A stretch of DNA of 5,736 nucleotides. Origin: a bacterium. Its GTDB lineage: Bacteria; Bacillota; Clostridia; Christensenellales; CAG-138. Under the pieces are notes generated by a model that was not told the DNA's origin, ran no database searches, and saw only the letters and a list, made by a program, of their open reading frames with translations. The stretch spans positions 1 to 5,736 of the forward strand of contig JAQXRK010000248.1 in assembly GCA_029218485.1 (NCBI GenBank), in the 5' to 3' direction. Below, piece after piece: positions 1-4,311 of this stretch. The stretch's first letter is position 1. Each line of letters opens with the position of its first letter. Position numbers and translations under genes: made by a program.

Positions 1-257
1 GCTATCTGTTCGATGCGCTGCACCCGGCGAAGGAGCGCCTCAGCCTGTATATTCTGGAGAATGCGCAGGGCGGCGTGTTTTCCGGGCCGCTGACGAACGC
101 CGCCGGTTCGGTCGGCGTGAGCTACCGCCACCTGCAGAGGCTTCTGAACGCGCTGTGCGGCGAGGGGATCCTGCACCGCTGTGCGCATGGGTTTGAGATT
201 GCGGACCGGGAGGCGCTGCTTGCGCTCTGCCCGGGCGAGCCGGACGCAGCGCTGTGA
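1..257 (+). CDS. Crp/Fnr-family transcriptional regulator, C-terminal part (5' end outside window)
   Basis: The reading frame is open from base 3 to a TGA at 255-257, giving 84 visible residues; the start lies left of the window. The visible part begins YLFDALHPAKERLSLYIL, which resembles the helix joining the cNMP-like sensor domain to the DNA-binding domain in Crp/Fnr proteins. A winged helix-turn-helix follows: LTNAAGSVGVSYRHLQRLLNAL matches the pattern of a first helix, a turn and a recognition helix containing SYRHL. GILHRCAHGFEIADREAL is the wing and the final strand. The SYRH recognition helix is close to that of YeiL-type regulators, so a YeiL-like protein is the best guess, but the ligand domain is not visible. 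Family members bind DNA as dimers. The gene runs toward the importer operon, so the two are convergent and share the hairpin at 408-440. Its targets cannot be told from this window. Confidence 0.8.
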   Translation, partial: YLFDALHPAKERLSLYILENAQGGVFSGPLTNAAGSVGVSYRHLQRLLNALCGEGILHRCAHGFEIADREALLALCPGEPDAAL

Positions 258-280
258 CGGGCGGAAACGGCACGCCTGAG

Positions 281-400
281 AGAGGGAACCGCCTCCTTCA
301 GGTAGGACAGAAGCCCGCGCGGCGATAAGAAACGGGCGCTGTACAGAGGGAACCGCCTCCTTTGCGGAGGACAAACGCCTCCTTCAGGGAGGACAGAAGC
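281..400. repeat. Short degenerate repeats with small inverted arms
   Basis: Three related segments lie between the regulator stop and the terminator. AGAGGGAACCGCCTCCTT occurs at 281-298 and again at 345-362. CGCCTCCTTCAGG followed by (t or g)AGGACAGAAGC occurs at 290-314 and 377-400. Each copy has a small dyad, CCTCC, 5 nt, GGAGG, which is perfect in the second and third copies and has one mismatch in the first. No convincing reading frame uses the region. These look like local duplications of an intergenic element. Their function is unknown. Confidence 0.6.
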
Positions 401-402
401 AT

Positions 403-440
403 AAAAACGGCACGCTTTGCAACCTGTGCAGAGCGTGCCG
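403..440. terminator. Strong intrinsic terminator between convergent genes
   Basis: The arms 408-421 and 427-440 form a 14-bp stem (one G-U pair at 417/431) around the 5-nt loop ACCTG. Read on the minus strand, the stem is followed directly by TTTTT (407-403), so it is a good terminator for the importer operon. Read on the plus strand, it is followed by the weaker tract CTGTTCTGTATTT (441-453), so it may also end the regulator transcript. It is placed where two convergent genes need a shared terminator. Confidence 0.85.
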
Positions 441-470
441 CTGTTCTGTATTTGGGGTGGATTTGTGGTT

Positions 471-677
471 GCCCGGTCGCGCGGGGCGTGCAGTTGGTTG
501 CACCTCATGGTTGCCCGGGATTGACCGAGGTTGCCCGGTCGCGCGGGGGCGTGCAGTTGGTTGCACCTCATGGATGCCCAGGATTGACCGGTGGTTTCCG
601 GTCGCGCGGAGCGTGCAGTTGGTTGCACCTCATGGTTGCCCGGGACTTATCCGGGGTTTTCCGGTGGCGCGGGGGCG
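471..677. repeat. Tandem repeat, about 3.3 copies of a 62-63 bp unit
   Basis: Units start at about 471, 533, 596 and 659; the last breaks off near 677. A 24-bp core is identical in the first three units, at 487-510, 550-573 and 612-635. Each core contains the perfect hairpin GTGCA, loop GTTGGT, TGCAC (488-503 in the first unit). A second dyad spans the unit junctions: GACCG/CGGTC between units 1 and 2, and GACCGG/CCGGTC between units 2 and 3. The unit length and lack of unique spacers rule out a CRISPR. Because the minus-strand terminator lies beyond it at 403-440, the array is probably transcribed as the 3' untranslated part of the importer operon. Function unknown. Confidence 0.9.
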
Positions 678-704
678 CTCCGCCGCGGAGGGGAGAGAAG
701 CCCT

Positions 705-1499
705 TTAGCTCAGCAGGGCGCGGTCGTTTGCGAACTCGCCGCCCGCCGCCTCGGAGAACTTCGCGACAAGGTCCTCCACCGTGAGGCGCTGCTTGTCCTC
801 GCCGCTGATATCGAGGATGATCGTGCCCTCGTGCATCATGATCAGGCGGTTGCCGTACCGGATGGCATCGCGCATGTTGTGCGTGACCATCATGGCCGTG
901 AGCTGGTGCTCCGAGATCAGGCGGTCGGAAAGCGTGAGCACCTTTTCCGCGGTGCGCGGGTCGAGCGCGGCGGTGTGCTCGTCGAGCAGCAGCAGCTGCG
1001 GCTTTTTGAGCGTGGCCATCAGGAGCGTGAGCGCCTGCCGCTGCCCGCCCGAGAGCAGGCCGACCTTTGCGCTGAGCCGTCCCTCCAGACCGAGGTCGAG
1101 CGCCTTGAGCGCCTCGCGGTACTGCTCGCGCTCGGCGTTGGTGATGCCCCAGCCGAGGCCGCGCTTCTTGCCGCGCCGCAGCGCCATGGCCAGGTTTTCC
1201 TCGATGCCCATGTCGGCGGCCGTGCCCATCATCGGGTCCTGGAACACGCGGCCCAGCAGGGCGGCGCGCCGGTGCTCCGGCAGCCGGGTCAGCTCCGTGC
1301 CGTCGAGGCAGATGGAGCCGCAGTCGGCCGGGAACACGCCCGCGATGAGGTTGAGCAGCGTGCTCTTGCCCGCGCCGTTGCCGCCGATGACGGTCACGAA
1401 ATCGCCGTCGGCGAACGAGATGCTCACATCGCGGATGGCGGTCTTCTCATTGACCGTGCCCTTGTAAAAGGTTTTGGTGACATTCCGAATTTCAAGCAT
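705..1499 (-). CDS. ABC importer ATP-binding protein (TrpZ-like)
   Basis: This 264-residue protein is a single nucleotide-binding domain that powers the importer encoded by this operon. Visible motifs in order are Walker A GGNGAGKST (39-47), Q-loop FQDP (Gln87), signature LSGGQ (149-153), Walker B LLLLDE with catalytic Glu174, and the switch histidine in VTHNM (His207). The variant DEHTAALDP after Walker B, with His where many ABC ATPases have Pro, is typical of the ATPases that partner with ABC_sub_bind-type binding proteins (TrpXYZ family). The length is normal for a cytoplasmic one-domain ATPase. The start ATG at 1499 lies 6 nt after the permease stop, and its ribosome binding site overlaps that stop. 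It is the last gene of the operon. The substrate is not readable from this subunit. Confidence 0.93.
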   Translation of the reverse strand: MLEIRNVTKTFYKGTVNEKTAIRDVSISFADGDFVTVIGGNGAGKSTLLNLIAGVFPADCGSICLDGTELTRLPEHRRAALLGRVFQDPMMGTAADMGIEENLAMALRRGKKRGLGWGITNAEREQYREALKALDLGLEGRLSAKVGLLSGGQRQALTLLMATLKKPQLLLLDEHTAALDPRTAEKVLTLSDRLISEHQLTAMMVTHNMRDAIRYGNRLIMMHEGTIILDISGEDKQRLTVEDLVAKFSEAAGGEFANDRALLS

Positions 1500-1505
1500 G
1501 GCTCG

Positions 1506-2411
1506 TTACCTCCCGTTCGTGCCCGCGCGCAATGCGCGGCGCTGGACGATCTTCTGGCGGATGGTGGGGATGGCCAGCGCGATGGCAACGATGGCGGCGC
1601 TGAAGAGCTTGAGGTCGGTCGTGCTCAGGCCGAGCTGCAGCACGAACGTGATGACGATATAGTACACGATCGAGCCGAGGACGATCGAGCCCATGCGCAG
1701 GCCGAAGTTGCGCCGGCTGCTGCCGATGAGCACCTCGCCGATGATGACGCTCGCAAGCCCGATCACGATGGCGCCGCGGCCCATCTGCGCGTCGGCATAG
1801 CCCTGGTACTGCGCCAGCAGCGCGCCGGAGAGGCCGACCATGCCGTTCGAGATCACGAGGCCGAGCACCTTCATCGTGTCCGTGTTCACGCCCAGCGCGC
1901 GTGCCATGCGCGCGTTGTTGCCCGTGGCGCGGACGGCGCAGCCGATCTCCGTGCCGAAAAACCAGTACAGCAGCAGGATCACGCCGGCGGCGAACAAAGC
2001 GCCGATCAGGATCGCGTGCGGCACGTTCAGCAGCGTGATGACCGTTGGCTGGCCGAGCAGGCTCACGTTCGCCCGCCCCATGATGCGGATGTTGACCGAG
2101 TAGAGCGCAAGCTGCGTCAGGATGCCGGAGAGGATGGCCGGAATCTGCAGCCGGGTGTGCAGCAGGCCGGTCACAAGCCCCGCGAGCATGCCGGCGAGCA
2201 GCGCGAACGGGAGCGTGAGCAGCGGGTGAACCCCGAGACCGATCAGCACCGCGCTGACCGCGCCGCCGGTGCACAGGCTGCTGTCCACCGTCAGGTCGGC
2301 ATAGTCGAGCACCTTGAACGTGATGAACACGCCGACGCCCATGATACCCCAGATGATGCCCTGCGAAACCGCGCCCGGGCACGCATTGAGGAAGGAGAGA
2401 ACTTTGTCCAT
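1506..2411 (-). CDS. ABC importer permease (TrpY-like, BPD_transp_2 family)
   Basis: This predicted 301-residue inner-membrane protein is very hydrophobic, with about eight transmembrane stretches. Examples are GIIWGIMGVGVFITFKVL (18-35), LTLPFALLAGMLAGLVTGLL (65-84) and AILIGALFAAGVILLLYWFF (133-152). The cytoplasmic segment RATGNNARMARALGV (161-175) matches the coupling-helix region of BPD_transp_2 permeases, the family of TrpY and of sugar and branched-chain amino acid permeases. Such permeases form a dimer that passes substrate from the binding protein into the cell. I chose the ATG at 2411 because GGAAAGGAAA lies about 9-12 nt upstream and the protein then begins MDKVLSFL; an ATG at 2444 would add 11 residues. 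It lies between the binding-protein gene (376-nt spacer) and the ATPase gene (6-nt gap). The family call is firm; substrate specificity is inferred from the operon leader. Confidence 0.92.
   Translation of the reverse strand: MDKVLSFLNACPGAVSQGIIWGIMGVGVFITFKVLDYADLTVDSSLCTGGAVSAVLIGLGVHPLLTLPFALLAGMLAGLVTGLLHTRLQIPAILSGILTQLALYSVNIRIMGRANVSLLGQPTVITLLNVPHAILIGALFAAGVILLLYWFFGTEIGCAVRATGNNARMARALGVNTDTMKVLGLVISNGMVGLSGALLAQYQGYADAQMGRGAIVIGLASVIIGEVLIGSSRRNFGLRMGSIVLGSIVYYIVITFVLQLGLSTTDLKLFSAAIVAIALAIPTIRQKIVQRRALRAGTNGR
1507..1514 (-). promoter_or_regulatory. Ribosome binding site overlapping the permease stop codon
   Basis: On the minus strand, GGGAGGTAA (1514-1506) contains both the Shine-Dalgarno GGAGG (1513-1509) and the permease TAA stop (1508-1506). 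Nine bases separate GGAGG from the ATPase ATG at 1499. This arrangement suggests translational coupling of the two genes and supports the chosen ATPase start. Confidence 0.8.
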
Positions 2412-2450
2412 GATGGCAAATTTCCTTTCCGTGGTATTGAACACACAGAC

Positions 2451-2472
2451 AGACGCGCTGATGGGCGCGTCT
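2451..2472 (-). promoter_or_regulatory. Hairpin ahead of the permease gene
   Basis: AGACGCGC (2451-2458) and GCGCGTCT (2465-2472) form an 8-bp perfect stem around a 6-nt loop. On the minus strand the stem is followed by GTCTGTGTGTTC, which is only moderately U-rich. It could be a weak attenuator or an RNA processing or stability element. The stem shares the ACAGACGCG motif with the hairpin at 2739-2772. Confidence 0.5.
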
Positions 2473-2500
2473 TGTCCGCTGAAAAAGAGCTGCGCGGCGA

Positions 2501-2559
2501 AGCCGGCGTTCCCGGCCCCGCGCAGAGAGGGATTGCGCCGGAGCCGGCGTTCCCGGCCC
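2501..2559. repeat. Exact 18-bp direct repeat
   Basis: AGCCGGCGTTCCCGGCCC occurs at 2501-2518 and 2542-2559, 41 bp apart, with similar GC-rich flanks (CGCGCAGAG against GCGCGCAGG). It suggests a local duplication inside the spacer. Function unknown. Confidence 0.8.
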
Positions 2560-2738
2560 AGCGCGCAGGGGAAGCAGGGGAAATGGAAGTTCTGTGGAAC
2601 AGCGGCCGAAACCGGCGAAATCGGCGCCGGTTCACCGCCCTGCCGCGGCGCCCCTTCGGGCCGCGCCCCGCTTGCAGGCGGCAGGCGGCAGGAAACCGCC
2701 GTCGGGCCGCGATGCAGACAAAAAGTGGCTCCTTGATG

Positions 2739-2772
2739 GGAACAGACGCGGGCGTTCGACCGCGTCTGTTCC
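2739..2772 (-). promoter_or_regulatory. Perfect 13-bp hairpin just after the binding-protein stop codon
   Basis: The arms 2739-2751 and 2760-2772 pair perfectly around an 8-nt loop, 15 nt after the binding-protein stop codon. On the minus strand the next bases are CATCAAGGAGCCAC and then TTTTTG, so the U-tract is about 14 nt too far away for a standard terminator. In ABC operons, a stem-loop here commonly stabilises the upstream binding-protein mRNA or limits downstream expression. That role is inferred here. Confidence 0.7.
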
Positions 2773-2787
2773 GGGGTTTGAAGGGGG

Positions 2788-3729
2788 TTACTTCAGGTCG
2801 TCCGGCACGGTCAGACCGAGCTGGGCGATGACTTCTTCATTGAGCGTGAGGCCCATATCCGCGTTGCAGTATTCGATGGGCATCTCGGCGATGTTCGCAC
2901 CCTCGGAGAGGATCTTGATCGCCTGCTGGGCGGTCTGGACGCCGAGCTGGTAGTAGTTGACGCCGTAGGTGGCGGTGCCGCCGCCCTTGACCATGTTCTC
3001 CTCGCCGCAGATGATCGGGATGCCGGCGGGCGTGCAGACCATGGAGATCGTGGCGATGGTATCGGCCATGAGGTTATCCGTCGGGAGGTAGAGCGCGTCC
3101 ACCTTCGAGGCGGCGCTCTGCGCAACAGCCTGGACCTCGGTGCCGTCGGCGCAGGTGAACTCCTCCACCGTGAGGCCGAGCGCCTCAAGCGCCTCTCTGG
3201 CCATCCGGGCCTGCAGGACGGAGTTGTCCTCCGAGCTGTGGTACATGATGCCGACGGTCTTGGCATCCGGCACCAGCTTCACAAGGAGGTTGGCCTGCTG
3301 TTCGACCGGGTTCATATCACTCGTGCCGGAGACATTGCCCCCGGGCGCGGCGTTGCTCGCGACCAGACCGGCGGATTCCGGATCGGTGACGGCGGTCACG
3401 AGGATCGGGATGTCCTTCGTTGCCTGTGCGGCGGCCTGCGCGGCGGGCGTTGCGATGGCGAGGATCAGGTCGACGCCGTCGCTCACAAACTTGGTGGCGA
3501 TGGTGGCGCAGAGGGTCTGTTCGCCCTGTGCGTTCTGGACGTCGATCTCAACGGGCAGGCCGGACGCTTCGAGCGTGTCGATGAAGCCCTGGCACGCGCT
3601 GTCGAGCGCGGCATGCTCGGTCAGCTGAATGACGCCGATGCGGAAGGTCTTCTCTTCCTTGGGCGCGGCGGTGCATGCAAGACAGCACACGAGGGACAGT
3701 GCAAGCAGCAAAGCCAGCAGTTTTTTCAT
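2788..3729 (-). CDS. ABC importer substrate-binding lipoprotein (TrpX-like, ABC_sub_bind family)
   Basis: This 313-residue protein should capture the substrate outside the membrane and deliver it to the permease. It begins MKKLLALLLALSLVCCLAC, a lipoprotein-type signal peptide; Cys19 (CLA-C) is the likely lipid-anchored residue, although Cys rather than Leu at the -3 position is unusual and Cys16 is an alternative. The mature part starts FRIGVIQLTEHAALD (29-43), which resembles the opening of TrpX-type (PF04392) proteins. Further typical segments are VDLILAIATPAAQAAAQAT, PILVTAVTDPESAGLV, NVSGTSD and ATYGVNYYQLGVQTAQQA. The length fits the family. The ATG at 3729 was chosen because AAGGAGG lies 9 nt upstream and a signal peptide follows; an in-phase frame extends 70 codons upstream but covers the attenuator. 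Characterised relatives in streptococci bind tryptophan and other aromatic amino acids. The leader here points to phenylalanine or tyrosine, which is an inference. Confidence 0.92.
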   Translation of the reverse strand: MKKLLALLLALSLVCCLACTAAPKEEKTFRIGVIQLTEHAALDSACQGFIDTLEASGLPVEIDVQNAQGEQTLCATIATKFVSDGVDLILAIATPAAQAAAQATKDIPILVTAVTDPESAGLVASNAAPGGNVSGTSDMNPVEQQANLLVKLVPDAKTVGIMYHSSEDNSVLQARMAREALEALGLTVEEFTCADGTEVQAVAQSAASKVDALYLPTDNLMADTIATISMVCTPAGIPIICGEENMVKGGGTATYGVNYYQLGVQTAQQAIKILSEGANIAEMPIEYCNADMGLTLNEEVIAQLGLTVPDDLK

Positions 3730-3738
3730 TTTGGGGTT

Positions 3739-3745
3739 CCTCCTT
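3739..3745 (-). promoter_or_regulatory. Ribosome binding site of the binding-protein gene
   Basis: On the minus strand AAGGAGG (3745-3739) is a full anti-16S match, 9 nt before the ATG at 3729. It decides the start over the in-phase upstream extension. Confidence 0.9.
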
Positions 3746-3767
3746 AAAATTAAAAATCGAATTGGGG

Positions 3768-3803
3768 AAAGAAAAGCAGCCCTGCCGATACCGGCGGGGC
3801 TGC
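3768..3803 (-). terminator. Leader attenuator: intrinsic terminator before the importer operon
   Basis: On the minus strand GCAGCCC (3803-3797) pairs with GGGCTGC (3782-3776). After one C/A mismatch, GCCG (3795-3792) pairs with CGGC (3787-3784) around a 4-nt loop. The tract TTTTCTTT (3775-3768) follows at once. This is a complete intrinsic terminator located between the leader peptide and the binding-protein gene, in the operon's own 5' untranslated region. A terminator in that place implies conditional readthrough. Its 5' arm is also part of the candidate antiterminator at 3797-3830. Confidence 0.88.
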
Positions 3804-3830
3804 CAGAGCGCTTTGTTTTCTCAGCAGGCC
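3797..3830 (-). promoter_or_regulatory. Candidate antiterminator overlapping the leader stop codon
   Basis: On the minus strand CTGCTGAG (3827-3820) can pair with CTCTGGCAG (3808-3800). This gives eight pairs, including one U-G wobble, with one bulged U at 3805; G3830 and G3829 can add pairs with C3797 and C3798. The 3' arm takes the first bases of the terminator stem, so the two structures exclude each other. The leader TGA (3823-3821) lies in the 5' arm, so a ribosome finishing the leader would mask it and favour termination. This was found by eye, with no folding energy computed. Confidence 0.5.
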
Positions 3831-3979
3831 TGCGCGAATACCGGCGATTGACGGCGGTCAAAGCGGTAATAATAGCGATAAAAGTGCGCAAAAAACAGCC
3901 CGAAGAAACGAGCAAAGGCTGCGGCGGCATGGCGGGCACGCTGCATTTGGTATTGCGCGGCGGCTTGGGACGACTGCAT
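3821..3979 (-). CDS. Leader peptide rich in Phe and Tyr codons (52 residues)
   Basis: This small frame starts at ATG 3979 and ends at TGA 3823-3821. AAAGGAG (3995-3989) lies 9 nt upstream, and the -10 box ends about 31 nt before the ATG. Residues 1-21 are Ala- and Gln-rich. Residues 22-40 read FARFFGLFFAHFYRYYYRF: seven Phe and four Tyr among 19 residues, with three Tyr in a row and no Trp. The stop codon is followed 17 nt later by the intrinsic terminator at 3768-3803. This is the layout of an amino-acid biosynthesis or transport leader peptide, in which ribosome stalling at scarce aminoacyl-tRNAs selects the antiterminated RNA. The peptide is longer than classical leaders of about 15-30 residues. 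It is probably a cis-acting translation sensor with no function as a protein. Arg codons are interspersed (24, 35, 39, 42, 43), so an arginine contribution cannot be fully excluded, but Phe and Tyr clearly dominate. Confidence 0.82.
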   Translation of the reverse strand: MQSSQAAAQYQMQRARHAAAAFARFFGLFFAHFYRYYYRFDRRQSPVFAQAC

Positions 3980-4010
3980 GGGCCAATGCTCCTTTCCGAA
4001 GATTGCTTGA

Positions 4011-4039
4011 ATTATATATCATATATTGCGTTCTGTCAA
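4011..4039 (-). promoter_or_regulatory. Perfect-consensus sigma-A promoter of the leader and importer operon
   Basis: On the minus strand TTGACA (4039-4034) and TATAAT (4016-4011) are separated by exactly 17 nt. Both boxes match the housekeeping consensus in full. Transcription should start near 4003-4005, giving a leader RNA of about 275 nt before the binding-protein ATG. Upstream, 4047-4066 is an A/T tract (AAAAAATTTTTAAGAATT on the minus strand) that could act as an UP element. A promoter this strong fits control after initiation by the attenuator. Confidence 0.88.
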
Positions 4040-4068
4040 CAGGAGAATTCTTAAAAATTTTTTACTTG

Positions 4069-4139
4069 CAGGATCGTAAAAGTCCTGTTAAGATACAATT
4101 GTATTCATGGTTTATGCAACATGAATGTTATAAATAACC
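4069..4139. promoter_or_regulatory. AT-rich dyads upstream of the promoter
   Basis: Several inverted repeats lie about 30-100 bp upstream of the -35 box: CAGGA/TCCTG (4069-4073 and 4083-4087), the perfect 12-bp palindrome ATACAATTGTAT (4093-4104), ATTCATG/CATGAAT (4103-4109 and 4120-4126), and GGTT/AACC ends (4109-4112 and 4136-4139). One or more could be a regulator-binding site, but none matches an operator I recognise. AT-rich DNA produces palindromes easily, so this is tentative. Confidence 0.35.
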
Positions 4140-4140
4140 A

Positions 4141-4190
4141 GCGCCGCGGGCGCACCCGCGTTAAAGCGCAAACGCGTTAAAACGCGGCGC
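4141..4190. terminator. GC-rich nested hairpin, possible terminator of the flippase transcript
   Basis: GCGCCGCG (4141-4148) pairs with CGCGGCGC (4183-4190), and CGCGTT (4157-4162) pairs with AACGCG (4171-4176) inside. An alternative compact hairpin is CGCGGG (4145-4150), loop CGCA, CCCGCG (4155-4160). On the minus strand the structure is followed by TGGTTATTTATAAC, a weak U-rich tract, so it may terminate the flippase transcript. The U-tract is poor, hence the low confidence in that role; the hairpins themselves are plain. Confidence 0.45.
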
Positions 4191-4201
4191 CGGTTTCGAT
4201 T

Positions 4202-4298
4202 TGCGGCATATGTCCCCCATGTATTCCGCAGACTGCGAACACCAGAAAGCCGTACCGATCATGAGGTTTCCCCCCTCTCACGGTACGGCGTTCGCAGT
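4202..4298. repeat. Two adjacent long hairpins downstream of the flippase gene
   Basis: First hairpin: TGCGG (4202-4206) with CCGCA (4226-4230), one mismatch, then ATATGT with ATGTAT (two G-U pairs) around the loop CCCCC. Second hairpin: ACTGCGAAC (4232-4240) with GTTCGCAGT (4290-4298) and GCCGTACCG (4249-4257) with CGGTACGGC (4281-4289), 18 bp in all, with an 8-nt one-sided bulge (4241-4248). Its loop holds a C6 run and a small GAGG/CCTC pairing. Together they look like a structured RNA or a palindromic mobile or repeat element. They start 14 nt after the flippase stop. On the minus strand no U-tract follows the second hairpin. Confidence 0.6.
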
Positions 4299-4311
4299 TT
4301 TGGGGGCGGGT

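Larger units (their letters stand above)
2412..2787 (-). other. Long GC-rich structured spacer between binding-protein and permease genes
   Basis: This 376-nt stretch has no convincing gene: frames open across it overlap the permease in the wrong phase and have arginine- and proline-rich shadow composition. It holds the perfect hairpin at 2739-2772, an exact 18-bp direct repeat (2501-2518 and 2542-2559), and another perfect hairpin at 2451-2472. I see no clear promoter for the permease, so readthrough from upstream is likely. Such a long spacer is unusual inside an ABC operon and probably affects how much permease and ATPase are made relative to the binding protein. Confidence 0.7.

Noticed and set aside
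122..628. 168-codon minus-strand frame through the repeats
   Set aside because: Its translation just mirrors the nucleotide repeats, it overlaps the terminator and the regulator gene, and it has no convincing start site.
471..677. CRISPR array
   Set aside because: The whole 62-63 bp unit repeats, with no unique spacers between short repeats, and there are no cas genes.
1492..2382. 296-codon minus-strand frame inside the permease gene
   Set aside because: It overlaps the permease in another phase, is rich in Arg, Ala and His with no membrane segments, and is a typical high-GC shadow.
591..2831. A 746-codon open frame on the plus strand across the importer genes
   Set aside because: It runs antisense to the clear permease and ATPase genes, has charged, low-complexity composition rich in Arg, Ala, Asp and His, and shows no family pattern. 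It is a shadow of GC-rich codon use on the other strand.
3730..3939. 70-codon N-terminal extension of the binding protein, in phase up to an ATG at 3939
   Set aside because: It lies across the leader peptide and the terminator, lacks a good ribosome binding site, and would put residues in front of a clean signal peptide. The AAGGAGG site before the ATG at 3729 settles the start.
3740..4005. T-box riboswitch in the importer leader
   Set aside because: T-boxes are common upstream of such transporters in Firmicutes, but I see no AGGGTGGNACCGCG-like antiterminator sequence. The antitermination features instead surround a translated leader.
4106..4134. Plus-strand promoter with an extended -10 (TGTTATAAA, 4126-4134)
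   Set aside because: There is no reasonable -35 box at the right distance and no plus-strand gene follows.
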